The notes: generated by a model not told the origin, from the sequence alone. Counted from the stretch's first letter, positions 9,866 to 21,304 are shown. The stretch is DNA of 64,000 nucleotides from Anastatus disparis (GCA_017163975.1 JAFFSR010000221.1:4030001-4094000), one strand, 5' to 3'. Numbers and translations: made by a program.

Positions 9866-11315
9866 GTAATTGAAAATAACTGCCGATAACAGTGATAATT
9901 ATTATTAGTATTGCTATTAACAAATTCGTATTTTTAAAACTTATTAGCAGATTTAACATTTACTTTTTTGTTAAATATTTTTTTTTAATTTATCGGAATA
10001 TTAAGATTAAAAAACAAAAAAAAATTTTTGCAAAAAAGTTGTACGAAAATTTTCGGAAATTAATGCATAAATTTTATAGGAATTCCCGCGAAAATTTCTG
10101 CAGTATGTAAAATACTTGGATGTATTAATACTCATACTATTAATAAAAAAATTATTCACCTTTATATAAATTTATTACATTCGAGAATAGATATTAAAAT
10201 AAATGCAGCTCTTATAGATTTCTGCAGCGGTAAAAATATTTTAGTAAAAGTTACTGTCTTTTTAATCCTGTATTAGAAAAATAGACTATATTACTGTACA
10301 ATTTAGAAAAAATTAGTGATTTTTTTTTTTTTTAATAAGTTTTAAAGTAACTAGATCCAAATTTTGTTTTGCCGTAGTAATTTTTCCTTAAGTAGTATAA
10401 CAAAAACATTTTACTACAAATCCACAAGACCAATAAAAACAGTATTTTTAAAAATTTTGAAATATTTGAAAAAGTTTTGCATGTTTTAAAAGCTTCAATA
10501 AAATTCTTGCAAATTATTTCCTTACGGGAATTTTTACATTTTTCAAATTAATAAAATGTAATCATGATTAAATACTTTAAATTCGTGATACAATTTACAG
10601 AATTTTTTTCTCTTTAATTTGGTCTTTGATCTTATATATTTTTTAAACTGATATGAAAAGCTTGTAACTCCCACTTTTCTTGATATTTTATTTGTAATCA
10701 TCCTATTTTTTAACTAAAATCGCTTGGACCACTCTAATAAGAATTTTGTTTTTATGATTTATGAAATATAGTATGTTTGGGATGGTATCTAATAATTTTA
10801 AGTGTAAATGGAAAAGGAGTAAGTTGATGCTCAAATAAATTTAAAAATTTTTTAAATAAATATAACTTTAACTCCTCGATTACTCGAGTCAAATGATTTA
10901 TTTTTTATTCGCTATTCCAAAGATTGCAATAATATGATTAAATAAAAAATAAATCGTTTCGCTGATTTATCCAAGGAAGTGATGTAAAAATTATTTAAAT
11001 GTTCGAATGATGAAAGGCAATTGATCATAGATGGGTCTACGAAAAATATATAATGTCTCAATAATTATTTGTGTTGGGAAAAAAAATTTTTCAACGATAA
11101 ATTTTAACGTGCGAGAAAAATCCTTCCGATTTATTGGGTAAAAAATTTTTATATTTCTATTTATATTTTTTATTTATTGCTAAGAGATTAATTTTTTTTT
11201 ACTTTTGTCAATGACTTACAATTTTTTATTCAGACATTCCAGAATATATATCAAAAAAATATATATTGATATTGAAATAAATTTTTAATCACCTTTCAAT
11301 TGATTATATTTGTTT
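9866..11315. repeat. Dispersed 1.5 kb-class repeat, copy 2
   Basis: Colinear, same-orientation homologue of 1-1790. It begins near AATAACTGCCGATAACAG. It passes through ATTATTATTAGTATTGCTAT and through the TTATCCAAGGAAGTGATGT and GCAATTGATCATAGATGGGT markers. It ends near CACCTTTCAATTGATTATA. It lacks the roughly 370 bases present in copy 1 after GTGATACAAT. It is non-coding, and the short open frame at 9892-10110 is in the alignable part and is not conserved as protein. Together the copies bracket the three small genes at 1.8-8.4 kb. Confidence 0.85.
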
Positions 11316-11705
11316 ATGTTTTTTATAGTGTAAATTTTATCAATGATTTATTTGCTTAAGTTTTTTTTATATTAATCAACACAAAAATAAAATTTAGTCA
11401 TTAAAATGGAATCGAAGGTCTATTTTCGGGTTACATAGTTTTTTTTACTTTTATTCTGCAATGATGCTTACAAACTGGAGTTGATTTAAAAAGTTAAATC
11501 AATATTTTTTAACAACGAATAAAAAATATAAACAACAATAACAATATTTTTTGCATCCAGCAAATCGAAAAGGTTTGCTTTCTCTCTAAGAATTTTTTTC
11601 TATCAGTTTCATTTTCTATCAAACCCAATTCATGTATAAATGTATATTTTTTTGATGATTATATTTTAGTTATATGGACGATCCCTCTGTAGATAACTTT
11701 TTTTT
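11316..11705. other. AT-rich intergenic sequence
   Basis: No gene, RNA or repeat recognised between repeat copy 2 and the SINE fragment. Confidence 0.45.
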
Positions 11706-11856
11706 TTAATTTTATTTAACATCGCTGTATTCATGCTATCATTGCGATGCTTATTAGCGACGGAGGTCAGTGTGTTTGTTAACAAAGCACATGTAACGTA
11801 CAGTGGTGCTTGAAATTACGAATCCATCGTTTTACCGAATGAGCCACTGAGGCCTC
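11706..11856 (-). mobile_element. tRNA-derived SINE, internally deleted copy
   Basis: Read on the minus strand from 11856, it starts GAGGCCTCAGTGGCTCATTC (D-arm/box A-like), continues GATTCGTAATTTC, and jumps to the family body AAGCACCACTGTACGTTACA. It then runs through AACAAACACACTGAC, CCGTCGCTAATAAGCAT and a GTTAAATAAAAT tail. The body matches 49655-49772 closely. The T-arm with box B (about 45 bases in the other copy) is missing, so this copy should be transcriptionally dead. Confidence 0.8.
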
Positions 11857-13209
11857 TTCATTTTCATTTTAAAGCTTAGGACAAAGGTAAATTAAATTCA
11901 AAGAAACTCTCACGTTTACTTATTTCCAAATATTAAAAAATTATTTAGTTCTGAAATTTACAAGTTCGCTTAATTATTTTAACATTAAAAATTAATATTA
12001 AGAAATAGAATTAAAAAACGTCTAATCTAATGTATGAAATCTGGATCAAATAAAAGTAAAACAAAAAAAATTTCAATTTAATGTTTTATTAAAATTTAAT
12101 TAATTTTTTATAATTGTTCTTAAGTACATTTGTAACTTGATAATTCAGTAAACGTATAATAAATGTTTATCAAATATTTCCAATATATTAAAAAAAAAAA
12201 AAAATAATTTAATGATAAAAATTTAGAAGATAATTTATTTGTCCAAAAGGTTGTTTTTACAGATCAAAATTCATTTTTTATTTTCATAAGCTTGTAAGCA
12301 ATCAATTTTTATGCTAGATTAACAAATATAAATAAATTGGATTATTAGTTAAGAAAAAAATGTATAATTGTAATATCAAATGACATACAAATTTATTTAC
12401 GCATTAAATTACATAGAATTAAAATCTGCCCTTGCATTTCAAAAATATATCTAATAAATTTAATTTGAACTATATTATAGTGAAACATTATTATATACTT
12501 AATTTACAGTATAATGATATAAATAAAAATTGTAGCATAAAGAATTTTTTTGTCAAATGCAAGGTATTATAAACTTCACAGGTGTACAAGGTATAAGAAA
12601 ATTGTAAATAATTACATTCATGTTATTATAAAAAAACTTTCAATAAATTTACGAAGAATTAAATGACACTGCTAAACCTTTTTTTCGTGCAAACCTAAAA
12701 GCTAGGTATAGTGTTTTTAATATAAATACTCTTTTTTTTAAATATAAAAATTTAATTTACAAATTAAAGAGAAACAAAAAACAGAGTATTTATGTTATTT
12801 ATCTATATAAATCAGTTTATAGATATAAACTTAATAAACGATTGTAAACAATGGAAAGTGAAAACAAATGCACAGATGTAGTTTACATATTCATGAATCT
12901 ACGCAATTAATTAAAATGTTTTTTTTTCTAAGCTATTTCAATTTATTCCTACTTATTTTAGGAATAGTCTTATTTCATCACACACGTCGTCTCTGTAATG
13001 TAACAATCAATATTTTTATAATTGTTGCAATATATCGTATTTATAAGCTTAAACTTTATCATAACAAAAATATTCAAAATTTTCTACTGCATGACAATAA
13101 ATGCAGTTAGATATCTGTACAAGGTATATAATACGTCAATGTATTCGATTGTAATTGTTAAAATCCTATTTTTTGAAACTCTTATCGAATTTCATTTCAT
13201 TTTAAATAA
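11857..13209. other. AT-rich intergenic sequence and Nopp140 3' UTR side
   Basis: The Nopp140 minus-strand transcript must end somewhere below 13210, so the right part of this stretch is 3' UTR and flank. The plus-strand open frames at 12868-13213 are Ile/Phe/Asn-rich and overlap the UTR. I regard them as chance. Nothing else is supported. Confidence 0.4.
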
Positions 13210-16200
13210 TTAATCGTCGAATTTGATGGAGTTTACACTCATATCTATTTGTCCACCTCGATAACTACCACGTTTCTTTTTCGTTTTCTCATGGCGGAAA
13301 GATTTACCTCTCGTGAATTTTAAATCTAAATTTGCTTTTTCACCCCATGATCCTCTCGCACCTCTCTGTAAAATAAACAAATAATTTTTTTTATTAATGC
13401 AATTTTAGTATATGCATAAAGATACTTTTGAAAATTTTTAGCAAATACTAAAATTAAAAAGAAACTATTCAATAAAAGAAATTTTCTAAAAAATTTTTAA
13501 AATAGTTAATAATTAAATTGTCATAAAAAATTTAAAATACAACAGTCAAGCAAGTCTACAATACTTTATAAGGAATCATTTTTTAGTCAATCGTATTCTT
13601 ACCCTAACATAAATTATCAATCTATCTATGTTCATTCGTCAAAGGTAATTTTTTTGTTTTGCGGTTGGGAATCGTTTCCAAAACTTTTTCTGTTGTTAAA
13701 TCCACCGCCTCTGCCTCCGCCATCGCCACCATCACCCCATGATTTTCTGAAACCGTCACCCCTACCCCTACCGCCTCCTCTATCATTACCGCCCCACGAT
13801 TTCCTGTTATCGCCACCACCGCGACCACCCCTGAAGCCGCCACCTCCGCGATCACCACCTCTACCACCTCTAAATCCGCCACGGTCGCCACCTCGACCAC
13901 CTCTAAAGCCACCACCGCGACCATCCCTATCGCCATCACGACCGCCTCTAAATCCACCACCTCCGCGACCACCCCTATCGCCATCACGACCACCCCTAAA
14001 ACCACCACCTCCGCGACCACCTCGGAAACCACCACCTCCCCGTCCACGGAAATTGTCGTTCCTCCTAAAGCCACCACCATCATTTTCATCGTCTTCCTAA
14101 AACAGCAAAAGAGAAACAACAGGTCAGTAGCCGCTTTCTGAAAGTGAAATTTATTTATTTACTAAATATATTGATCATTTTTTTTGTCAGCAAGTGGTGA
14201 ATGCAAGGAAACATAATGATGTGGTTTTCAAAAAAATTTTATAATCAACTAAAAATAAAATATAATTGATTGAAATCGGCAAATGACCTGCGTCTCTCTT
14301 TCTCTGTTTCCTAGCATTTACCTTTGCTTCAAATGAGTTATTTGCCAGCTGAGGACTCAATGTTATTTCCTCATCGTTTACTCGTCGAAAAGGAGTATTT
14401 TTCTGTGAATGAAAATTAATAATTGATTTATATTTCTGTTATGTATAAAAATACTTAATAAAAAGACAATAAATATTTTTAATTGAAAAAATGAAATATC
14501 ATACTTTTTCTCCATTTTGTTGACCAGCTTTTACGAAATTACTGTAATTGTTTTTAACAAATTTTTTTGGCTGATCGGTTTCTTCTTCTTCTTCCTCTTT
14601 TTCATCTTCACGCTTTCGTTTCTTGGACTTGACTGGTGTTTCTGTTTTGGATTTTTCTTCTGCCTCTTCGCTAGATTCTTCTTCTGAGCTGGAATCTTTT
14701 TGTTTTGTTGGTTTGGCATTTGCTTTGACTGGAGATTTTGCTGGCTTTTCCTCTTCATCGGAATCCTCCTCACTTGAAGACTGTTTATTTACTTTTGACT
14801 GAAACAAATAATTTATTAAAAATTTATTAAAACAATCTTTGCTTCTTTCTATACAGAACATAATCCTAAATTAAACAGAAATATGATTCTGAATTAAAAT
14901 AAAATTAAGTTAAATTAAAAAAGATGCATATACATAAATGGCAAATTAAGAAATAAATATATATCTATTAGGTTCGATGAATTTAAAAATTTGATTTAAA
15001 ACAAAAATAATATTTTCAATTCTATAATATTCATGAATAATAATTTTTGGTTCATCAATTAAAATATGAAAAAAATAATAATTACCGTGCTTGTAGCCTT
15101 AGCAGTTGTAACATCTGTTGTTATTTTAGTAGGTTTGGCTTTAGTAGGAGAATCATCGTCACTGGAGTCATCATCAGAAGATGAATCCTGTTTTTTAGCC
15201 GCAGGTTTTGCAGGTATTGCAGTTTTCTTGGTAGGAGGTTCATCATCATCGCTCGAATCATCACTGGAAGATTCTTGTTTTTTAGCAACAGGTTTAGCAA
15301 CTGGTTTGGCTGGAGTAGATTTAGCTTTTGGAGTTTCTGCTTCCTCACTGCTATCATCTTCACTTGAAGATTTTTGTTTTTTAACTGCCACTGCAGGTGT
15401 TACCTTTGCTGCTGGTTTTTTTGGTGCAGCTACTTTTGGTGATTCATCGTCCGAAGAGTCATCGGAATCAGATGATTCTGCTTTGGCAGCAGGTTTTGCA
15501 GGTGTTTTGACAACTGCTTTTGGTTTGGCTGCAGGCTTTTCATTTTCATCAGAATCATCCGAATCATCACTTGATGATTCTTTCTTTTTAGCTGGAGCCT
15601 TTGCTGGAGTTTTAAGAGGAGTTTTTGCAGGTGTTTTAGGGGCTGGTTTTTCATCTTCACTAGATGTGTCATCAGATGAAGATTCTGCTTTCTTTGCTGG
15701 TGTCTTTGCTGGTGTTTTTACTACAGGTTTTGCTGCAACCTTGGGAGCTGGTTTTTCATCTTCACTAGAACTGTCGTCAGATGAAGCTTCTGCTTTCTTT
15801 GCTGGTGTTTTTACTGCAGGTTTCGCAGCAACTTTTTGAACTACCGGTTTGGCAGCTGGCTTTTCATCTTCACTAGAACTGTCATCAGATGAAGATTCTG
15901 CCTTCTTTGCTGGTGTTTTTGCTGGAGTTTTAACAGGAGCTTTTGCAGGTGTTTTAGGGGCTGGTTTCTCATCTTCGCTAGATGTGTCATCAGATGAAGA
16001 TTCTGCCTTCTTTGCTGGTGTTTTTGCTGGTGTCTTTACTGCAGGTTTTACAACTTTTTGAGCTGCAGGTTTAGCAGCTGGCTTTTCATCTTCACTAGAA
16101 GTATCGTCAGAAGATGATTCTTCCTTCTTAGCTGCGGCTTTAACTGGACCTTTTAATGGAGTCTTTAGTGGAGTCTTAGGAGGTGCAACTTTAGCAGCTG

Positions 16201-17100
16201 GCTTTTCATCTTCACTTGATGTATCATCTGATGAAGATTCTTTTTTGGCTGGTGCTTTTACCAGTGGTGGTTTTACAGGTCCTTTTTGAGTTACAGCTTT
16301 AGGAGCAGGAGCTTCTTCACTTGAAGAATCATCAGATGAAGATTCTTCTTTTTTGTTTTTATTAACTGGTTGCTTTACTGGTCCTTTACCATTAACTAAT
16401 GGTGTTTTCTTAGGTGCTTCATCTTCGCTTTCAGAACTTGAATCAGAGCTATTACTCTTTTTAACATTTTTTACGGCAACTTTCTTAGCTGAACTTTTTT
16501 GATAATACTGAAAGACTTCCGATATTGTTGGACATCCCTTAGCAAGCGCAGGCTAAAATTAAAATTAAGAATTCAATGAATACCTATATTGTCAAGTAAT
16601 ATCAATGATTTGGAATTATATTATTATATTATATTTACAAAATTAATTTATTTGTACTGAAAATTTATGTTTATAGCCGTAATTCTAAGAATTATATTGT
16701 TTACTTTAGGAATTGGGCAAGAACATGTGAGTTTTTAAAAACGTGTTCTGGTAAGTATTGTAAATTATAATAAAAAGAAATTTCTTGATCATTTCTATTT
16801 GCGTTAATTATTGCAAGCTAAATTTTTTTTTGCAATAGAATATTATTTTAAAATCATTATTTATTAAAAGAAATCATTTAAAAATTTACTGACTGTGGCC
16901 CACGTGGTGCCGCAAATCAATGGCGGGACGCTCAATATTTAGCCGTTCTAAAGCACGCCCGGAATTATTTTGAAATTAAAAATTAATGAACAACTCACCG
17001 CATTGGTTTTCTTTTGGAAAACCTTAGCCAAAGACGAATCCTTTTTTAATAAATAATCGTAAACTAATGCCGAAATACTTTGCTCCTCGTTGGTGGCCAT
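13210..17100 (-). CDS. Nopp140: Nopp140 / NOLC1 nucleolar phosphoprotein, canonical isoform (5 coding exons)
   Basis: Nopp140 is a nucleolar/Cajal-body chaperone of box C/D and H/ACA snoRNPs that also binds RNA polymerase I. Coding exons on the minus strand are 17100-16999, 16552-15086, 14798-14505, 14402-14322 and 13365-13210. All junctions are phase 0, giving 699 residues. The N-terminus MATNEEQSISALVYDYLLKK is a LisH motif. Exon 2 (489 codons) alternates about 13 acidic Ser clusters of the form ESSSDDTSSEDEKP with Lys/Pro/Ala spacers such as KTPAKTPAKK, the hallmark CK2-substrate region of the family. Exon 3 adds two clusters and a KKRKRE basic motif. Exon 4 (KNTPFRRVNDEE...NSFEAK) and the last exon (SWGEKANLDLKF, GKSFRHEKTKKKRGSYRGG, SVNSIKF) form the conserved SRP40 C-terminal domain. 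Identification is secure. The exact exon ends are by-eye GT-AG calls. Confidence 0.95.
13632..14096 (-). CDS. Nopp140: Alternative C-terminal exon of Nopp140 (RGG isoform)
   Basis: After acceptor TGCTGTTTTAG, an in-frame (phase 0) exon of 154 codons plus stop lies between exon 4 and the canonical last exon. It starts EDDENDGGGFRRNDNFRGRG, continues as many GGFRGGRGG and RDGDRGG repeats, includes two RKSWG motifs and one RKSFG motif, and ends NKKITFDE-stop. Spliced to exon 4 it would give an 802-residue protein that keeps only the first part of the SRP40 domain and gains a nucleolin-like RGG tail. Drosophila is known to make such a Nopp140-RGG isoform beside the canonical one. That it is mutually exclusive with the 13365-13210 exon is inferred from its own stop codon. 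The opposite strand is open as Pro-rich sequence only because of the GGN repeats. Confidence 0.88.
   Translation of the reverse strand, partial: EDDENDGGGFRRNDNFRGRGGGGFRGGRGGGGFRGGRDGDRGGRGGGGFRGGRDGDRDGRGGGFRGGRGGDRGGFRGGRGGDRGGGGFRGGRGGGDNRKSWGGNDRGGGRGRGDGFRKSWGDGGDGGGRGGGFNNRKSFGNDSQPQNKKITFDE
15600..16340. repeat. Coding tandem repeats in Nopp140 exon 2
   Basis: Units of roughly 100-130 bases recur, each with the plus-strand marker GGCTTTTCATCTTCACTAGA or a close variant (about 15650, 15750, 15858, 15960, 16078, 16198), encoding one acidic Ser cluster plus one basic spacer. Neighbouring units at about 15650-15760 and 15960-16070 are nearly identical in DNA. This suggests recent copy-number change by unequal exchange. 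Confidence 0.8.
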
Positions 17101-17311
17101 GATGAGGACGCGTGCGCGTGTTAAGATTGAAAATAAAAAAATACACCACGCCGCAATAGCACTGTAAGAGAGAAGGAGAAGAATCCGGTATCCGGCGCGC
17201 AGGCAATTGCAGACCAGACTCGAGATTTTAGAACGCCACGAGGTTACACGAGGCGTCGACCACAATCATTAAATTCGGTTTCTATTTAAAACGTGCGGCC
17301 CTGTTTTCAAC
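17101..17311 (-). promoter_or_regulatory. Nopp140 5' UTR and promoter region
   Basis: CpG-containing sequence just upstream of the Nopp140 start codon (GGCCATGA on the plus strand at about 17096). It includes GCGCGTGTTAAGATTG and CCGGCGCGCAGGC. It lies between Nopp140 and the short divergent open frame at 17312, so it could drive transcription both ways. No TATA box was assigned. Confidence 0.5.
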
Positions 17312-17365
17312 ATGGCAAACTCGCAAGTGGAAAAGTATCGATTGTTGTCCAAATCTGAAGAATGA
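17312..17365 (+). CDS. Possible 17-codon small ORF divergent from Nopp140
   Basis: ATG in a good context (CAACATGGC) opens MANSQVEKYRLLSKSEE and a TGA. The peptide is strongly hydrophilic and its composition differs from the AT-driven noise frames around it. It starts about 210 bases from the Nopp140 start codon, on the opposite strand. It may be a translated small ORF, the start of an exon whose splice site I cannot see, or chance. No homologue is recognised. Confidence 0.25.
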   Translation: MANSQVEKYRLLSKSEE

Positions 17366-18440
17366 TCGAATTTTAGGCGCGATTGTTTGAATTAAAATTA
17401 TTAAATTTTTTTTTTATCAAATAAATTTTCATTGTTGTTAGTTTTTAGAAATTTATTAATTTAGTTATGAACCAGTTGAAGTTTAATGATTATTTCAATC
17501 AGTAGTATTTGAAAAATCCACTGAGGTATTATAATAATATTCTTATAATACTATTTTAAACTTAAATAATATTGTTTTTCTTGTAATAATATTTAATTCT
17601 CAATGAAACAAAAATTCATTTTATTGAAGAAATCGAATCTATTATAAAAATAAAACGAAAAAACAATCAAATTTATATACAAATTTTCATGATAAATTTT
17701 TTTTTTATCTCATATTCACAAAATTATTTAATAATTTTTATCGATGAAAAAGTAGAAATAAAATTTTATAAGTATTTTTGATTACTTGAATATATTTTAA
17801 TTATCTTTAAATAAAAACATTTTAAAGTAATAAATAGTTATTCAAAAAATTAAATTGTAACTAACTTTCAGTAAAATCGATTTTAAAATTGGACAAACAT
17901 CGATTGATGTATTTTCCAGCATAGATACAAGTATTATTTGTTAAATCTAAAAGTTGATTATATAAAACTTAAATAATTACATGTTGAATTAAAAAAATTA
18001 TTAGTTTTTAGAGTAAAATAAATATATTCCGTAAAATTTTTCGCTATCCACATTTAAGGAAAATATCGAGAATTTGTAACAATCGATTTCTCGTTCTTCA
18101 GGCACACCCACACAAGGAAAATTCAATTTTCACTTTGCAGTAGCACATATATATGATGATCTTACAGCTTTGCAAACATCAAATGACCGTCAATATTTTA
18201 AATATTTTCAAGAATTTTGTTTTATAGAATCTTATGTTATTATAAAATAATAAATCATATAATGAATTTACGAATATTTCTATCAAATAAAACTGTAAAG
18301 CAGATTAAAAGTAGAGTAAATAATAAAATAATTTTAAATATTCAAAAAATATAAAAAGTTTATCAAAATAATAAAAAACGTATACATCAAAATCACTAAA
18401 ATTGTGAAATTTGAAAATTTCTAAAATTTTGACAAGTTTC
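17366..18440. other. AT-rich intergenic sequence
   Basis: No gene, RNA gene or structured repeat seen between the Nopp140 5' flank and the CpG-rich region that starts near 18450. Confidence 0.5.
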
Positions 18441-18449
18441 CTGACCGTC

Positions 18450-20280
18450 ATATTATTTAGATCAGCAGTGTTCTGCGCGCGAATGCACCGTAGGAGAAAA
18501 CGATCCAAAAAGAGACAGAGAATAGAATAGAATAACGACGAGCCGAAGCTGTGAAAAGTATGTGCATGTATATATTGTAGATATATAGTTATGTATATGA
18601 TATATGTATATAAACATATATATGCACACATAGTCCAAGTGCTGCTGTGTCCTAGTGTGCGCGTTCGCGAAGTCTATCCCTGCGATCACGAAGGGGCGAA
18701 CGAGCTAAGCGAGTAGCGAGCGCGCTCGCGAATATATGAACAGTGTGTAGAAGAAAAGAAAAAAAAAAGGAGGAGATACATAAAATTGTGTGTGTGCGTC
18801 GGAACTCTCGAATGGTCTCCTCGTAAGACGATGAGGTTGACTTCTCTTTTATTACCTATATATATGTAATATATATACGTGCCAATTCGCGAGTATAAAT
18901 TTAATAATAAGTGAGGGTGTATCTAATAGTGAGAAAAGGACTTTTGGTGTGTATCAAAAAAGTTGAAGAAAAATTTCAGATAGAACCTAAAAGGATCTAC
19001 GTGAGAAACATTGGAATTGGCGCTTTTTAAGAACGCCTTTTAATAACATCGACGGTCCTGCGTGTAAGGTGCGCAAGACGAGTTAAAAAAGAAAAATACT
19101 ACATCCGGGGAGTGTACTTTAAGCGCGATTCCCATCATCGTCATCATCATCATCATCTCCTTCCTTCACATTTTCCATCTCTGTCTTTTATTTCTATTTC
19201 ATTACAATCTTACGTTCTCCTACCGCTTATTTCGCTGAGTGTATCCCCGCGTATATATGCATGTGTGTGTGTATATGTGATCCACAGTATAGAAAAAAAA
19301 GAAAGAATTCAAGATTCTCAGTAATAAAAAAAAGAAATTAATAGCAGCTTTTTTGCAAATCTTTGATGTGGCGCAAGTATAAAAGTGTGTTGTATATAAT
19401 ACGCGCGGCTGTCAAAGCGCCAGTCGATAAACTCGTTCTTTTGCTACTGTGTAATATGTATAACTATATTGTATATTCGTGATGTCGGTATAAAGTGTTC
19501 CTATCCTCTTTCTGCCTGGAAAGAGCAAGAAAGAGAAGAAAGAATAGAAGACGACGGCCATCCGCTAAAGAAATACATAATATACGTTATATTCGCGATC
19601 CTGAAATCTAATACGCGAAATTTTCGTTGACGAAGGTAACGACACTTTGTTGAGCAAGATAGTCGTATTTTTCGCGTTCTACATTCAATAATTTCATGCA
19701 CCGGATATACAGAAGTAATTTACTCGCGATTCTTTCTAAGTTGCTCATCCTCTTTAAAAAAGGTTGTATTATGTGCGATGCATCATCAGTCGCTTTTTTT
19801 CCCTGAATCTCCGAGTTTATGGACTTTTGCGTTATCTCGGGCTTCGGGTGAAAATCGATACGCGTTAAGTGTGTGTGAGAGAGCATGTGTATACGAGTGT
19901 ACGTGTGTATTATACGTGTGTAGCGAAACGCACGAGTTTTGTTCGAGTTACATGCAAGTGCATATAAATGTGTATGTGCCAATGCACGAGTTTTCTCTTG
20001 GTTCTTCTCTTGAATTCCGTCTTTGTCTTTCTTCTTGCAAAAATTTTTTTTGTGCCGGACGTCTGAGAGAGATAGTGTTATACGTGAAGTAAGAAAGAGA
20101 GAGAGAAAAGGACGTGCGTGTGATGAGTTTTGCCCTTTTTGGATGGTAAAAATAGCTATGTCGCCGGGAAGGTTCGCTGCTAAAGCAAATATTACTTACT
20201 TACGGCCCCCGGTCGTTGCTCGCTGTTTTTCCGTTTTCCAGTATGTCTGTGCATTTAAATATGCTCAATGAATGTCTTAT
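18450..20280 (+). promoter_or_regulatory. CpG-rich promoter / 5' leader region of the plus-strand gene
   Basis: An abrupt change from AT-rich sequence to a 1.8 kb stretch dense in CpG, for example GCGAGCGCGCTCGCGAATAT near 18715. It also has purine runs, a CAT trinucleotide run near 19138-19155 and GT-rich tracts near 19865-19930. The open frames in it (such as 19112-19324 and 19778-20092) are rich in Cys, His and Arg with no domain and lie in several frames, as GC-richer UTR sequence often gives. GGATG|GTAAAAA at 20146 is a weak candidate donor that could join the coding exon's acceptor at 21199/21200. The transcription start is not fixed. Promoter and leader function is inferred from position and composition. 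Confidence 0.45.
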
Positions 20281-20825
20281 GAATTGCAGAGATTAACATT
20301 TTTTTTTTGTAATCATTTGCTGAGATTGAATTAAGTTTGTCGAAAGCAATTTTGGAAATTGTGATGCAAATATTATTTCATCATCTGTTATTTACTTAAA
20401 ATTTGTTTTATAATTATGTTGCAGTGAAAAGTGGAATTCCTGTGATTCAATTATTATTGTTAACACTGTTTAGTCACTTTTTTCAAGTTGAATACTACTT
20501 TACTGTTAAAAGTTTCATTTGTTATAAATCTTAAAATATATATAAAGGTTAACACATTATTACAATCATAATTGAATAAATACAGCATCTCACTGGACTT
20601 TGTAATTTTGTTCATATTTGATCATTTTTCAAGTTCTTATAATGTTTATTCTTGACTGTAAATATTTATTTTATTTGATTTTTATTCTTTATAATTAATC
20701 TGTTTACTTGAGTGTTTATTATTAGGTTATAATAACAATTATTTGGAAAGTTAAAATTTTTTGTAATTAATATTTTGTTCATATATCAGAATAAATAAAA
20801 CTAATAGTTATAATAAATTTCTTAT

Positions 20826-20949
20826 AAAATGATTATGGTTTTGAAAAAAAAGTAATATTTGATTAAATAAATGTTTGAATATAAATTAAAATGATTATGG
20901 TTTTGAAAAAAAAGTAATATTTGATTAAATAAATGTTTGAATATAAATT
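20826..20949. repeat. Perfect or near-perfect 62 bp tandem duplication
   Basis: The block starting AAAATGATTATGGTTTTG at 20826 repeats at 20888 with the same TTTGATTAAATAAATGTTTG core. The two copies appear identical, so the duplication is recent or could be an assembly effect. It is intronic or intergenic. Confidence 0.9.
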
Positions 20950-21234
20950 TAAAAATTCTTTCAATAATTGATTGAACAAATGTTCAGAATCTCTTAGCGT
21001 TATTTGCACATATCAATTCTGTTAATTAATAGAGCAGATATGAAAATTACATTAAATATTGCTTGATGGGTTATCAGAGTAGGTCAAGATCAAAACTAGT
21101 CCTTGTATTCTTTCGACAAATTTAATCTTACTTTTAAGAAAATTATTAATGTTTATAAAAGAAGTGTTTTTAATATATTTAATTTCTTTTTTCTTATAGG
21201 ATTCAGTGAATTTTATTGTTGAATTCTTCGCACT

Positions 21235-21294
21235 ATGAAAATGAAAATGACAAGTAATTTCACAAGCTGGTTTAACTGGTTTTTGTGGATGTAG
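21235..21294 (+). promoter_or_regulatory. uORF (19 codons) upstream of the start at 21305
   Basis: Within the exon that begins at 21200, a frame MKMKMTSNFTSWFNWFLWM ends at TAG 10 bases before the main ATG. It has three ATGs early, so scanning ribosomes would meet it first. Reinitiation over a 10-base gap is inefficient, which predicts translational repression of this isoform. Confidence 0.5.
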
Positions 21295-21304
21295 TGTTTA
21301 TTGA

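Noticed and set aside
13622..14119. Val/Ala/Met-rich minus-strand frame and the Pro-rich plus-strand frame at 13654-14100
   Set aside because: Both are other-frame or antisense readings of the Nopp140 RGG exon. The GGN repeats keep several frames open.
15066..16061. Long plus-strand Ser/Phe/Ala-rich frames (257 and 70 codons)
   Set aside because: Antisense of the Nopp140 acidic/basic repeats. The periodicity comes from the coding strand, and the LisH and SRP40 domains fix the true strand.
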